This document shows positions 20,053-29,429 of a DNA stretch of 64,000 nucleotides, one piece after another; within the stretch, counting starts at the first letter, position 1; the number at the start of each line of letters is the position of its first letter. The stretch is from Martinezella rhizogenes. Its GTDB lineage: Bacteria; Pseudomonadota; Alphaproteobacteria; Rhizobiales; Rhizobiaceae. The notes beneath the pieces are model-generated. The model worked only from the letters and a program-made list of their open reading frames with translations. It did not search any database and was not told the origin of the DNA. Both the position numbers and the translations under genes were made by a program. The DNA is taken from positions 558,001-622,000 of the forward strand of contig NZ_JUHG01000011.1 in the NCBI RefSeq assembly GCF_000799715.1, written 5' to 3'.

Positions 20053-20237
20053 GCGAGCCGAAAGCCATCAGCTTCCGCTGCCTCTGCTTTGAATGCGAAA
20101 CGGAAGCAGGCAAAAAACCAGCAGCAATAGTCCCGAAAGCCGTTTCACCTGCTTTTGATCATGAAAATGAAGATGTTAACAAACCAGCGGCCCGCAAATT
20201 TGCGGGCGCGCTGGAACGTTTGCTGTTCGGCACTTGA
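20049..20237 (+). CDS. Small cysteine-containing protein coupled to zinc GTPase
   Basis: 62 residues beginning at an ATGA overlap with the GTPase stop, the same coupling seen in other operons here. The N-terminal RCLCFECE has a C-x-C-x2-C group that could bind metal. A strong hairpin (20184-20214) lies inside its 3' half, so the alternative is that this is untranslated trailer with a terminator. I do not recognise a family. Confidence 0.4.
   Translation: MSEPKAISFRCLCFECETEAGKKPAAIVPKAVSPAFDHENEDVNKPAARKFAGALERLLFGT
20184..20214. terminator. Strong palindrome at end of zinc GTPase transcript
   Basis: CCAGCG / CGCTGG outer arms around the perfect 18-base palindrome formed by GCCCGCAAA and TTTGCGGGC. 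No T run follows, so termination is uncertain. It overlaps the coding frame of the small ORF 20049-20237. Confidence 0.5.
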
Positions 20238-20247
20238 AACGGTGCGG

Positions 20248-20982
20248 TCAGGCCACCAGCATGTTCGCTGGAACGACACTGACCTCATGCACGATCAGCA
20301 GTGCACCGATCACCTCGCCCCTCGGCCTGGTGGCCCGCAGCGGTGTCATGTGGCATTGCATCGTCTTGCCGGTATCGGACGGACGCTGGACCGGATAAAG
20401 GCAATCGACCGTCTCGCCAGCCAAGCAGGCATCGAGCTTGCTCCTGAAGCTGCTCTCGAAGCATTCGGAACCGATGAATTCGGCAAGATGCCGTCCGACC
20501 AGCTCGATCGGCTTCGACTTCAGAGATTCGGAATTGGCCGCATTGCTGTAGAGATACCGGTAGTCGCGCGTGATGACAGCGACACGATCTGGCAGGCTGT
20601 CGAGAATGACATCGTTCAGAACGTTATCCTCGTCGAAGCCCGGAACCTGGCTCTCGTGCTCGTCTTTATCCGTGGAGAAAGCCATCAGCACATCAGCCGC
20701 GGCCTCACTGGCGCCACCGAAATAGCGGTCGATCAGCAGTGACAGCGACGCAGAATTGTTCATCACTCGCGAACGGTCATCCGATTCCTCGCGAATGAGA
20801 TTACTCATGAATTGGAGCTGCATGTACATTTCAAGAAGACTGTTGGCCTTGTAAGCCATAATCGCCGCTATGAGCGGTTCCAATTCGCGATCCAGAGAAC
20901 TAACCAGTTCGTCATCACCCAGTTTGATCGCACGTTGAATCTGGGCGCATTTCGTGGAGAAGGCATGAAAGAGTGCCAGCAA
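20248..20982 (-). CDS. PAS-domain protein
   Basis: 244 residues from TTG 20982, chosen because AGGAGGG lies six bases upstream; the next in-frame ATG would lose the first 41 residues. Residues 1-120 are helical without a known domain. Residues ~125-235 form a PAS domain (LDSLPDRVAVITRDYRYLYSNAANSE... GRHLAEFIG). There is no kinase, cyclase, GGDEF or HTH output domain, so it may act as a sensor that binds a partner. Divergent or independent of neighbours. Confidence 0.8.
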   Translation of the reverse strand: MLALFHAFSTKCAQIQRAIKLGDDELVSSLDRELEPLIAAIMAYKANSLLEMYMQLQFMSNLIREESDDRSRVMNNSASLSLLIDRYFGGASEAAADVLMAFSTDKDEHESQVPGFDEDNVLNDVILDSLPDRVAVITRDYRYLYSNAANSESLKSKPIELVGRHLAEFIGSECFESSFRSKLDACLAGETVDCLYPVQRPSDTGKTMQCHMTPLRATRPRGEVIGALLIVHEVSVVPANMLVA

Positions 20983-21252
20983 ATTGCCCTCCTGCCCTTG
21001 CCCAAAGATAAGCCCCGGGCCTCATTCCCGACACTCCCATGACCAAGGATTTTCAGCTTGGTGTCCGCAATCTCACCAAACTTTCTGTAAATTGAGATAA
21101 CATGACTTACCCTCACTTTCAATGCTGGTGAAGGGAAGTTCTCGGAAAAGGCGAATTTTTCGAAAGCATTCGCTTACCCAAGGTCAAGAGTGCGACCCAT
21201 TGGGATCAAAAGTGTTTCATTTTGGCACAGATCGCTCTGTTTCGGTAATATT

Positions 21253-22194
21253 TCAGAAAACAGACTTCTTGATATTCCACCGGTCATGATACCAAAGCCA
21301 CTGCTCCGGATACTCCCTCACCCAGCTCTCGACCTTGTCGTTCAGCATCTGCGCGGTGGCGGGCAGATCCAGGTTTCCACGCTCATCGCGCGGCATCTCC
21401 AGCTTCGGTTCTATCTCCAAACGGTAGCGATTGCCGGGCAAACGGATGCATCGGGCCGGATAGACCTCACAATTGAACTGCCGCACCAGCTTGGGCAGCA
21501 GCGGATTGGTCTTGACGCCGCGACCGAAGAACAGGGTCCTCAGCCCTTTGCGGAATTTCTGATCGACCAGCACGCCGACCCCGCCGCCATTCTCGAGTTG
21601 CCGGGCAAGGGTGAACGACGACCCCGCATGCGAGGGCACGAGACTGCCCATGCGCTTGGCGCGGAAATCGAAGACTTTCTGTGCCACATAGGGATTGTTC
21701 GGCGGCCGAAAGAGCACGGTAACCTTCAGTCCGAAGGCCGCGCCGGCCACCGGCAACAACTCGAAGTTGCCCGTATGCCCGGTAAAGACGATGAATGGAC
21801 GGGGGTTCTCCCGAAGGTCGAGAAAGATCGGAATGCCCGAGACCTCGATACGGCCCGGCTCGTCGCGAGACGGATCAAAATCGAACAGCCGGTCGAGGAA
21901 AACATACTCCGCCGCCAGCCGCCCCATATTGCCCCAGCTTGCCAGTGCGATCTCAGCAATCTCCGTCTCGCTCTTCTCAGGAAAAGCATTACGCAGATTG
22001 GTCAGCATCAGCTGATGGCGGCGCATGCGCGGCCCGATTTTTCGCGTCAGCCAGTCCGCGAAATTGATGCCGCCATCGGCCGGAAAGAGCTTCAGGAAGT
22101 TCAGGAACCCGAAGATGACCTGCGCCACCAGCCACTGCGGGAACTTCCTGAGCGCAATGACGATCCGGGTGATGACGAGCTTCACGCCGGTCAA
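21253..22194 (-). CDS. lpxXL: Lipid A C28 (27-OH-octacosanoyl) acyltransferase LpxXL
   Basis: 313 residues of the LpxL/MsbB acyltransferase family with an N-terminal membrane segment and the catalytic H140-x4-E145 in FTGHTGNFELLP. GVGVLVDQKFRKG and the later FFGRG motif also match. Last gene of the acpXL cluster with a 4-base overlap with the dehydrogenase gene. Transfers the very-long-chain hydroxy fatty acid from AcpXL to rhizobial lipid A at the inner membrane. Confidence 0.93.
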   Translation of the reverse strand: MTGVKLVITRIVIALRKFPQWLVAQVIFGFLNFLKLFPADGGINFADWLTRKIGPRMRRHQLMLTNLRNAFPEKSETEIAEIALASWGNMGRLAAEYVFLDRLFDFDPSRDEPGRIEVSGIPIFLDLRENPRPFIVFTGHTGNFELLPVAGAAFGLKVTVLFRPPNNPYVAQKVFDFRAKRMGSLVPSHAGSSFTLARQLENGGGVGVLVDQKFRKGLRTLFFGRGVKTNPLLPKLVRQFNCEVYPARCIRLPGNRYRLEIEPKLEMPRDERGNLDLPATAQMLNDKVESWVREYPEQWLWYHDRWNIKKSVF

Positions 22195-23219
22195 TCCATC
22201 TTGAGGATGATCTTGCCGAAGATCTGGCGCGATTCCATCCGCTCTAGTGCGCGGTCGATATCGCTGAAGCTCACTTCAGTGTCGATAACCGGATGCACCA
22301 GCCCGCGCGCCATCTTCTGCATGGCGTTCGCCATGTTCTCCATGCGGCAACCGAAGGAACCGAGCAGCTTCAGCTGCTGCTGGAAAAGCATCATCAGGTT
22401 CATTTCGGTGGACACACCCGAGGTCGAGCCGCAGGTGACGAGGCGGCCGCCACGCTTCATGCAGAGCATGGAGCCGGCCCAGGTATCCTTGCCGACATGT
22501 TCGAAGACGACATCGACGCCCTTCTTCTTGGTCAGCTTGCGCACCACGCCCTCGAAACGGTCGGTGCGATAATTAATGACGTGATCGGCGCCGAGTGCCT
22601 TGGCCTTTTCGATCTTGTCGTCGGAACCGACAGTGGTGATGACGGTGCAGCCGATCTTCTTGGCAAGCTGGATCGCCGCCGTGCCGATGCCCGAGCCGCC
22701 AGCATGGACGAGGATCGTCTCGCCCGGCTCTAGCTTGGCATTGTCGAACAGCATGTGCTCCACGGTACCGAAGGTGACCGGCGCGAGTGCTGCGCCGATC
22801 GCATCGACGCCGGGAGGCGCCGGAACCAGCAGGCGCGCCGGCAGATTGACCTTCTCCTGCGCGAAGCCGTCGAGATGGAAACCATGCACGCCGCCGACAT
22901 GTTCGCAAAGATTGTCGCGACCCTCGCGGCAATGACGGCAAAGGCCACAGGTGCGCGCGCCGTAAATCGACACCAGCTGCCCCGGCAGCACATTGGCAAC
23001 GCCCGGCCCGATCGCTTCGACAACGCCGGATGCTTCCGCTCCGATCACCAGCGGCATCTTGCGCTTGGCAAATGCCATGCCGCGCCAGCCCCAGACGTCG
23101 ATGTGATTGAGGGCGACCGCCTTCACGCGCAGGGTCACCTCACCCGCGCCAGGTGCCTCTGGCTCCGGCAGATCGGTGATCTCAAGTTTGCGGTCGTCGA
23201 CCAGTTGCAAAGCGCGCAT
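22191..23219 (-). CDS. Zinc-binding alcohol dehydrogenase of VLCFA cluster
   Basis: 342 residues of the medium-chain dehydrogenase family: GAEASGVVEAIG, structural zinc cysteines in CGLCRHCREGRDNLCEH, NAD(P) site VHAGGSGIGTAAIQLAKKIG. The catalytic-zinc cysteine position is changed (LNHIDVWGWRG, no C), which suggests a reductase-type role. Conserved in rhizobial lipid A VLCFA loci between fabF1XL and lpxXL; probably acts in the fatty acid elongation cycle. Confidence 0.9.
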   Translation of the reverse strand: MRALQLVDDRKLEITDLPEPEAPGAGEVTLRVKAVALNHIDVWGWRGMAFAKRKMPLVIGAEASGVVEAIGPGVANVLPGQLVSIYGARTCGLCRHCREGRDNLCEHVGGVHGFHLDGFAQEKVNLPARLLVPAPPGVDAIGAALAPVTFGTVEHMLFDNAKLEPGETILVHAGGSGIGTAAIQLAKKIGCTVITTVGSDDKIEKAKALGADHVINYRTDRFEGVVRKLTKKKGVDVVFEHVGKDTWAGSMLCMKRGGRLVTCGSTSGVSTEMNLMMLFQQQLKLLGSFGCRMENMANAMQKMARGLVHPVIDTEVSFSDIDRALERMESRQIFGKIILKMD

Positions 23220-23272
23220 GTCAAAATCCCTCGCCCCTTGGGCGCAGTAATATTTTTTCTTCGAAGGTCCGA

Positions 23273-24559
23273 TTAAGCCGGTTCGAGCGCCATGACAAGG
23301 CTGGCGTTCTGTCCGCCGAACCCGAATGAGTTCGAAAGGATGGCGCCCACCTGCTTTTCACGCTTCTGGTTCGGCACGACGTCAAGGATGATCGTCGGAT
23401 CGGGAGTGTTGTAGTTGATGGTCGGCGGCAACGTGCCGGTGAGCATCGTTTGCAGCGAGAACACCGCTTCGACTGCGCCAGCCGCCGTCAGTGTATGGCC
23501 GATCATCGACTTGTTTGACGAAACTGGAATGGAGGCCAGTCCCTCGCCGAAGACGGCGGACATGGCACCATATTCCATCTTGTCGTTTTCCGGCGTCGAT
23601 GTGCCGTGGGCATTGATATAGCCGATATCGGTCTCGGCCATGCCGGCATCGGTAAGTGCCGCGCGGATCGTCGCGATCGCCGGACCGCCATCAGGCGACG
23701 AGCGAGTGCGATGGAAGGAATCGGCCTTGTCGCCGGCGCCCTTCATGATGCCGAGGATCTTTGCGCCACGGGCAACCGCCGATTCCAGCGATTCCAGCAC
23801 CAGTGTCGCCGCACCCTCGGCGATGACGAAACCGTCGCGGTCCTTGCTGAAAGGCTTGGAGGCCTTGGTCGGCGGATCGTTCTGCGTGGAAAGAGCCGAC
23901 AGCAGGGAGAAGCGGATCAGTGCTTCGGCGCTGAGCGAACCATCGGTCGCAACCGTCAGTGCCCGCGTCGTGCGGCCCTGGCGGATCGCCTCGATGCCGA
24001 GCTGGATTGCGGTAACGCCCGACGCACAGGCCGTCGACAGGGTTACCGGCAGGCCGCGCGTGCCGAACCGGTCGGCAAGACGCTCCGAAATGGCGCCGAA
24101 CAGGGCCGCCTCGTGAAAGGCCGGATCGGGACGCTGGCGCATAGCGGCAAGAAAGCGATCATAGGCGTCGCCTGGATGATCGGCCGGCGGCGAACGGTCG
24201 GCAAGTGCGAAGCGTGCGCTCCATTCCGGCTCGATCGGCGGCGCGGCCAGGAAGAGCGGCGCGTTGAAATCGCCGGAAAGTCCAGCCTGGGCAAGCGCCT
24301 CGATCGTCGTCTCGCGAGCGAAGGCGTAGGAACGCTCGACAGCGTTCGGCACCGGGATATCGATGAAATCCACAGTGCCGGCAATCCGCGTCGACAGCCC
24401 GTCGGTCGGAAAGCGGGTAATGCCGTGAATGCCCGATGTGCCCGAGGAAAGCGCGTTCCAATTGTCCTGCAATCCCTGGCCGAGCGAAGTGATGATGCCC
24501 ATGCCGGTAACGGCGACGATCGGACGTCCCAAATGATCCTTGTAGGCGGATACGGTCAT
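23273..24559 (-). CDS. fabF1XL: 3-oxoacyl-ACP synthase FabF1XL
   Basis: 428 residues of condensing enzyme. The Cys-His-His triad is intact: C178 in LSTACASGV, the HGT histidine in INAHGTSTPEND and the NKS..GHT histidine in SNKSMIGHTLTAAG. Elongates AcpXL-bound acyl chains to C28. Second beta-ketoacyl synthase of the cluster; its partner FabF2XL lacks the triad. Confidence 0.93.
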   Translation of the reverse strand: MTVSAYKDHLGRPIVAVTGMGIITSLGQGLQDNWNALSSGTSGIHGITRFPTDGLSTRIAGTVDFIDIPVPNAVERSYAFARETTIEALAQAGLSGDFNAPLFLAAPPIEPEWSARFALADRSPPADHPGDAYDRFLAAMRQRPDPAFHEAALFGAISERLADRFGTRGLPVTLSTACASGVTAIQLGIEAIRQGRTTRALTVATDGSLSAEALIRFSLLSALSTQNDPPTKASKPFSKDRDGFVIAEGAATLVLESLESAVARGAKILGIMKGAGDKADSFHRTRSSPDGGPAIATIRAALTDAGMAETDIGYINAHGTSTPENDKMEYGAMSAVFGEGLASIPVSSNKSMIGHTLTAAGAVEAVFSLQTMLTGTLPPTINYNTPDPTIILDVVPNQKREKQVGAILSNSFGFGGQNASLVMALEPA

Positions 24560-24570
24560 GATCTAACTCC

Positions 24571-25776
24571 TCACGCTTCGGCGGACAGTACGGCGATGCC
24601 TTCGCCGCGCGCATGGCCAACGGTCGTCACGACCGCTTTTGTCGCTCCGCTTGTCATCGGCTTTTCATGCGCGGCGTCGAAAGCCGGCACCTTGGCCTTG
24701 TTGGCGACCGCGAGCGCCGCAAGAGCAATCCCGAGCGGGAACTGGCTTTCGAGCCCGTGGCCGGAAACCCCGGCATAGCCGCGAATGGCCGAAGCCGGCA
24801 ACTGCGCCTCCAGCACGGATTTTTCACGCGTTGCAAGATCGGCGATCGCCGTCGTGCCGCAGAAGACGACCGTATCTTCGCCTTGCGCGTCCTTGGCGGG
24901 CGCGAGCAGACGCTCCAGCCGCGCCTCGAATTTGCCGGCATCGCGGCTGCCACGATCGCCTTCGATCGCGTCGATCGTCACATAGATGCGTGCGCCCCGC
25001 GCTTCCGCATGAGCGCGGGATTCAAGCACCAGGAAGGCACCCAGCGAACCCATGATTATGCCGCCGCCGTTTTCCGGCTTGCGGGACCAAAGCGGATGCC
25101 AGTCACCGATCGCATGCGCGTTCACCGACTCGATCAACAGCATCATGTCCTGTCGCTCGGCCGAAAACGCGCCACCGACCAATGCATGGCTTGATTCGCC
25201 CGACTTGATGCGATGGAAAGCAGTTTCAACGGCCGAGATGCCGGCAGCTTCTTCGCCCATGAAGGTGCGCGACGAGCCGGTCACCTTATGAACGATGGAG
25301 ATATTGCCGGCGAGCAGATTGGAAAGCTGCGCCAGGAAGAGCGTCGGGCGCAGCTCGGTCGTCAGCTTCTCGTTCAGCAGCAGTTCGCGGTCGTTACGCT
25401 TCAGGCCTTCGTCGACGATCAGCGTATCGACATTGAGATCGCGCTCGCCGCCGCCGGCAGCAACGATCATGTCCATGCTGCCGCAAGCATCAAGATCGTC
25501 CTTGAAGCCGGCATCGTCCAGCGCCAGGCCGGCGGTAAAGACGCCGATGCGCTGCCAGTTTTCCATCTGCCGCTGATCGCCGCGCTTCGGGATCTGCTGC
25601 GACCAGTCGATCTCCGGCAGCGGATGCACGGGATAGGGTTTGAATTTTTCGGTTTCGACGATGGTCGGCGGCGTCTTGTCCGAAGTCAGCAGGGCGACAT
25701 GCGCATCCTTGCCGACACCCTGACAGGTGACGATACCGATACCCGTAATCACCACATCATTCTGAGCCTTGCTCAT
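24571..25776 (-). CDS. fabF2XL: FabF2XL, condensing enzyme homologue without catalytic cysteine
   Basis: 401 residues with thiolase-fold landmarks (GIGIVTCQGVG, MGSLGAFLVLES). At the nucleophile position there is VTGSSRTFMG (S168/S169) instead of the ACASG cysteine, and the first histidine motif reads FCGTTA. It therefore resembles chain-length-factor partners of type II polyketide synthases and probably forms a heterodimer with FabF1XL to set the C28 length. Start ATG 25776; 11 bases separate it from fabF1XL. Confidence 0.9.
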   Translation of the reverse strand: MSKAQNDVVITGIGIVTCQGVGKDAHVALLTSDKTPPTIVETEKFKPYPVHPLPEIDWSQQIPKRGDQRQMENWQRIGVFTAGLALDDAGFKDDLDACGSMDMIVAAGGGERDLNVDTLIVDEGLKRNDRELLLNEKLTTELRPTLFLAQLSNLLAGNISIVHKVTGSSRTFMGEEAAGISAVETAFHRIKSGESSHALVGGAFSAERQDMMLLIESVNAHAIGDWHPLWSRKPENGGGIIMGSLGAFLVLESRAHAEARGARIYVTIDAIEGDRGSRDAGKFEARLERLLAPAKDAQGEDTVVFCGTTAIADLATREKSVLEAQLPASAIRGYAGVSGHGLESQFPLGIALAALAVANKAKVPAFDAAHEKPMTSGATKAVVTTVGHARGEGIAVLSAEA

Positions 25777-25818
25777 TCATCAATCCTCTAAGAATGCGGG
25801 CCATGCAAGCCGGAAGCA

Positions 25819-26295
25819 TCAGCCATTGGCGGCGATGGCGTCGAAAAGTCCGACCTCGCCTGCCCGCTTGCGCACGATATCGGCGAGCGGCACCTCATTA
25901 AACGGCATGGTGCGCAGCTTCAACTGCGCATCGCAGATCTTCTTGCCGGCTATGGTGATCCGCGCCTTTGTCACCGCGAAGCCCGAGCCGTCATGCTCCA
26001 GTTCCGCCTCGATGTCGAGTTCCGCTTCCGGCTCGACGAAGGTGCGCATCTTGGCGCCATCGACCGACATCAGGAACGGCATGGAGGCGAAGTTGGTCGC
26101 AGCCAGCACCAGCATGCCCGAAGCCTGGGCCATGGTTTCGATCAGGAGAACGCCGGGAACCAGCGGCATGCCGGGAAAATGGCCTTCGAAAACAGGACTC
26201 TTGGCCGGAACGACCGAATGCGCCTTCAAAAGACCCTTGGACAGATCGACGGACACAACCCGATCGATCATCTGGAAATACTCCAGCAGCATCAA
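25819..26295 (-). CDS. fabZXL: 3-hydroxyacyl-ACP dehydratase FabZXL
   Basis: 158 residues; hot-dog fold with FEGHFPGMPLVPGVLLIETMAQ, which holds the catalytic histidine and glutamate of FabZ. Dehydratase step of AcpXL-dependent elongation. Follows acpXL in the same direction after a 118-base gap that contains a stem-loop. Confidence 0.93.
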   Translation of the reverse strand: MMLLEYFQMIDRVVSVDLSKGLLKAHSVVPAKSPVFEGHFPGMPLVPGVLLIETMAQASGMLVLAATNFASMPFLMSVDGAKMRTFVEPEAELDIEAELEHDGSGFAVTKARITIAGKKICDAQLKLRTMPFNEVPLADIVRKRAGEVGLFDAIAANG

Positions 26296-26359
26296 CGCCT
26301 CCGATCCTCCCCGCTGACCTCTAATAGTCCGGGCAGGATACGATAGTTAAGAATGAAAC

Positions 26360-26392
26360 CGCCCGGCCGCTATAGTCAGGAGCGGCTGGGCG
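26360..26392. other. Stem-loop between acpXL and fabZXL
   Basis: Twelve-base arms CGCCCGGCCGCT and AGCGGCTGGGCG with one mismatch, loop of 9 bases. It lies just after the acpXL stop. A partial terminator or 3'-end stabiliser would let the carrier protein be made in excess over the enzymes downstream; that is inference from position. Confidence 0.55.
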
Positions 26393-26413
26393 TCAAAAAA
26401 GTAAAGACGTTGC

Positions 26414-26698
26414 TCAGCCCTTGGCGGCGCGCAATTCGTCGATCTTGGCGCAGAGATTCTTGAGAACGAAATATTCTTCGGTCGAAGCCTTGCCGTCGTT
26501 AACTTCCTGCGTCCACTTTTCCAGCGGGATCTTGATGCCGAATTCCTTATCGATAGCGAAGACGATATCCAGGAAATCGAGGCTGTCGATGCCGAGATCG
26601 TCGATCGTATGGCTCTCCGGAGTGATCGTTTCACGGTCGATTTCGCTTGTCTCAGCGATGATGTCGGCAACTTTGTCGAATGTAGCAGTCACGCCCAT
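26414..26698 (-). CDS. acpXL: Acyl carrier protein AcpXL
   Basis: 94 residues with the phosphopantetheine serine S39 in [13 protein letters not shown]. Longer than housekeeping AcpP and with the characteristic [13 protein letters not shown] segment of AcpXL. Carries the very-long-chain hydroxy fatty acid for lipid A. First gene of the operon. Confidence 0.95.
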   Translation of the reverse strand: MGVTATFDKVADIIAETSEIDRETITPESHTIDDLGIDSLDFLDIVFAIDKEFGIKIPLEKWTQEVNDGKASTEEYFVLKNLCAKIDELRAAKG

Positions 26699-26908
26699 AC
26701 CTCATGAAATAATAATTTAATCCCCCTCATAGGGAAATCCATTCCAAAAGCCAATGGTCTCCACCCGAAACCCCGGCAATTTGGCGGAGCACTGTTGCGC
26801 AAACAGCAAAGATGCTTCCGGCCCAGGATACCGCCGGCATGCGAGCAAGATGCGGCAGCATTGCGGCTTGGCCGCCAATGCCTGACAAATTTGCCGGGAC
26901 AAAGCCGA

Positions 26909-27331
26909 TCAATCGCTGATGATGATACGCGTGTTCCTGAGCCCTGCTTCTGATGTCATCGAGAAGAAGGTTGCGGCGTTTCGCGGCTCCAGACGCACGC
27001 AGCCATGCGATGCCGGCCGGCCAAGGCGCTTCAGCTCATAGGTGCCGTGCACGGCATAGCCGCCGTTGAAGAACACCGCGTAGGGCATCGGCGCGTCATC
27101 GTATTTCTTGGAGCGATGATCGCGCGACAGCCATTTCGCCGTATAGGAACCGGTCGGCGTCACATAACCCTTGCGCGCCGTCGATACTTTCCAACGATAC
27201 TTAAGGACGCCATCCTCGGAAACAGTCATCGTCTGCGAGCGAAGATCAATCTTGGCAAGAACGGTTTCGGCCTGCGCCGAAGCGACATGAAACTGCAGGA
27301 ATAAACATGCGGCTGCCAGTATCCGTTTCAT
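26909..27331 (-). CDS. L,D-transpeptidase (YkuD domain)
   Basis: 140 residues from ATG 27331 with AAGGGG upstream; signal peptide at residues 1-20 (core ending VASAQA). Catalytic motif HGT (H95) and SHGCVRL with C111 of the YkuD family. Forms 3-3 peptidoglycan cross-links or anchors proteins in the periplasm. A small single-domain member; an upstream in-frame ATG would add residues without a better ribosome site. The gene stands alone. Confidence 0.9.
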   Translation of the reverse strand: MKRILAAACLFLQFHVASAQAETVLAKIDLRSQTMTVSEDGVLKYRWKVSTARKGYVTPTGSYTAKWLSRDHRSKKYDDAPMPYAVFFNGGYAVHGTYELKRLGRPASHGCVRLEPRNAATFFSMTSEAGLRNTRIIISD

Positions 27332-27453
27332 CTTGTCCCCTTCCATCGTTTGCTTCTCTTTGAAACAATTCCGATGAAGGAAACCACTATCATACATGAG
27401 ATTATGCTAAATTAATACATATGGTATGCGATTCATTAACGCAAACCGATCGA

Positions 27454-28434
27454 TCAAAGCAGCAGCAGGAAACCCACGAAAGCAAGGAACGTCAACATCG
27501 AGCAGGCGGAATAGAAGATCGAGATGCCTGCCTCGACATCGCTGACGGTGGCCGTATCCCGGCCGGAACCGTTGATCATCGGCTCGCGCACGATTTCGCC
27601 GCCATAGACGCGCGGTCCGGCAAGCTGGATATCCAGGGCGCCGGCCATCGCCGCTTCTGGCCTGCCGGAATTCGGCGAGCGATGCAGCCCGCCATCGCGG
27701 ACCGCGACGCGGATCGTATTGCCGAGCGCCGAAAGCCCCTTCTTGACGAGCGCGCCGGCGGCGATCAGCAGGATCGAGAGCCGCGCGGCCGGCCAGTTGG
27801 CAACGTCGTCCAGCCGGGCGGCGGCCCAGCCGAAATCGATATAGGTCTCGGATTTATGGCCAATCATCGAATCGGCGGTATTCAGCATCTTGTAAATGAA
27901 CAGGCCCGGCAGGCCGAAAACGCCATACCAGAGCGCCGGCGCGACGACGCCATCGGAGAAATTCTCCGCAAGGCTTTCGATCGCGGCGCGGCAAACGCCC
28001 GGTTCATCCAGGGTCTCCGGATCCCGGCCGACGATGCGCGACACCGCGCGGCGTCCGCCTTCCAATCCCTCGCTGCGCAGCGCGCTCGACACCTCGCCGA
28101 CATGATCTGCGAGGCTCTTCTGCGCCAGGAATATCGCCACCAGTCCCGCCTCGACCAGAAGGCCAAACCAGCCGAAAAAGGCAAACAGCCCATGAACGGC
28201 CCAGCCTGCGACGGCCGCGCCGAACAGCAGCGCGACGATCGACATCACGCCATTGCGGCGACGTGTCAGATCCGGCAGATGCACCGCATTGAAATGGCGG
28301 TCGAAAAAGGAAATCGCCTTGCCAAACAGCACGACAGGGTGCGGCAGACGCTGCCAGAGCCAGTCCGGATCGCCAATGATACGGTCCAGCAGCAGTGCCA
28401 GAATGAGGATGAGCAAGTGTTCGTCGATGATCAT
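27454..28434 (-). CDS. cobD: Adenosylcobinamide-phosphate synthase CobD (CbiB)
   Basis: 326 residues, polytopic membrane protein. LLLDRIIGDPDWLWQRLPHPVVLFGK at the N-terminus and ALWYGVFGLPGLFIYKMLNTADSMIGH are CbiB/CobD hallmarks. Attaches the aminopropanol arm to cobyric acid. Overlaps cobC by 4 bases (ATGA), last gene of cobA-B-C-D. Confidence 0.93.
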   Translation of the reverse strand: MIIDEHLLILILALLLDRIIGDPDWLWQRLPHPVVLFGKAISFFDRHFNAVHLPDLTRRRNGVMSIVALLFGAAVAGWAVHGLFAFFGWFGLLVEAGLVAIFLAQKSLADHVGEVSSALRSEGLEGGRRAVSRIVGRDPETLDEPGVCRAAIESLAENFSDGVVAPALWYGVFGLPGLFIYKMLNTADSMIGHKSETYIDFGWAAARLDDVANWPAARLSILLIAAGALVKKGLSALGNTIRVAVRDGGLHRSPNSGRPEAAMAGALDIQLAGPRVYGGEIVREPMINGSGRDTATVSDVEAGISIFYSACSMLTFLAFVGFLLLL

Positions 28435-29429
28435 ATCGAATAAGCCTCCAGCGCTCCGGCCAGCCTGCGGTCGGCCTCCTCGTCCGGGGCAAGACCGAAA
28501 CGCAGCCAATTCGGCGCATAATCGAACTTACGGACAAGAATATGATGACGGCAGAGATGCGCATATATGTCGCTTGCCCGCTCGTCGATAACGAGAGCGA
28601 ATAGCCCCGTGCCACCGGCTGCATCGAGTTTGGCACGGCGAAGAATAATGTCCAGCGCCGAACGGCGGTCGAGGATGCGGTTGCGAATAGTGGTCGTGTC
28701 GCCGGTCATCAAGGAAGCGGCCAGTGAAAGCGCCGGCCCGGAGACCGCCCAAGGGCCGAGCCAATCCTCGAAACGCGCGAGGATAGAGGCTTCCGCGATG
28801 ACGAAACCAAGGCGCAGGCCAGCGAGGCCGAAAAATTTGCCGAAAGAACGGAAAATAACGAGGTTCGGCATCAAGGAAGCATAAGGCGCAAGGCTGCACT
28901 CCGGCTCCATGTCCCCGAACGCCTCATCAACCACCAATATGCCGCCGTGCTCGCGCAGTCGATCATGCAATTCCCGCAGCCGATCGACGGACAGTCGTCG
29001 GCCATCCGGATTGTTGGGATTGACGACCACGACAAGGTCATTGCCGTCGGTGACATCATTGATCTCGGTGGCTTCGTTCAACGGCAATCCGGCCAGCCTA
29101 AAGGCTCGGGCATATTCCCCATAGGTCGGCGAGAGGATCGTAGCGCTGCCGACTGGCGCAAGCCGTGGCAAAAGCTGAATGACCGATTGCGTGCCGGGAA
29201 CCGGCAGCGGCAGGATATCGCCGCTGCGATAATAGCCTCTCGCCGCCTCCCGCGCCCGCTCCAACAGATGTTGATCCGGCAGCCGGTGCCAGGCGGAAAC
29301 GGGGATATCGGGCAATGGGACCGGATTGGGATTGATACCGGTCGACAGGTCGAGCCAATCTTCCGGTCGTCCGCCATGGAGACGCGCCGCAGCAGTAATA
29401 CCGCCGCCATGTGCGATCCTGTCCGTCAC
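28431..29429 (-). CDS. cobC: CobC, PLP-dependent aminotransferase-type enzyme of B12 synthesis
   Basis: 332 residues. Class I/II aminotransferase fold: LDLSTGINPNPVPLPD opening, NPNNPDGR, VVDEAFGDMEP, and the PLP lysine in RSFGKFFGLAGLRLG. L-threonine-O-3-phosphate decarboxylase-like enzyme supplying the aminopropanol phosphate linker used by CobD. Overlaps both neighbours by 4 bases. Confidence 0.92.
   Translation of the reverse strand: MTDRIAHGGGITAAARLHGGRPEDWLDLSTGINPNPVPLPDIPVSAWHRLPDQHLLERAREAARGYYRSGDILPLPVPGTQSVIQLLPRLAPVGSATILSPTYGEYARAFRLAGLPLNEATEINDVTDGNDLVVVVNPNNPDGRRLSVDRLRELHDRLREHGGILVVDEAFGDMEPECSLAPYASLMPNLVIFRSFGKFFGLAGLRLGFVIAEASILARFEDWLGPWAVSGPALSLAASLMTGDTTTIRNRILDRRSALDIILRRAKLDAAGGTGLFALVIDERASDIYAHLCRHHILVRKFDYAPNWLRFGLAPDEEADRRLAGALEAYSI

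Noticed and set aside
26717..26912. Two 61-codon minus-strand frames between acpXL and the L,D-transpeptidase gene
   Set aside because: They overlap each other in different frames, lack ribosome sites and show no recognisable sequence.
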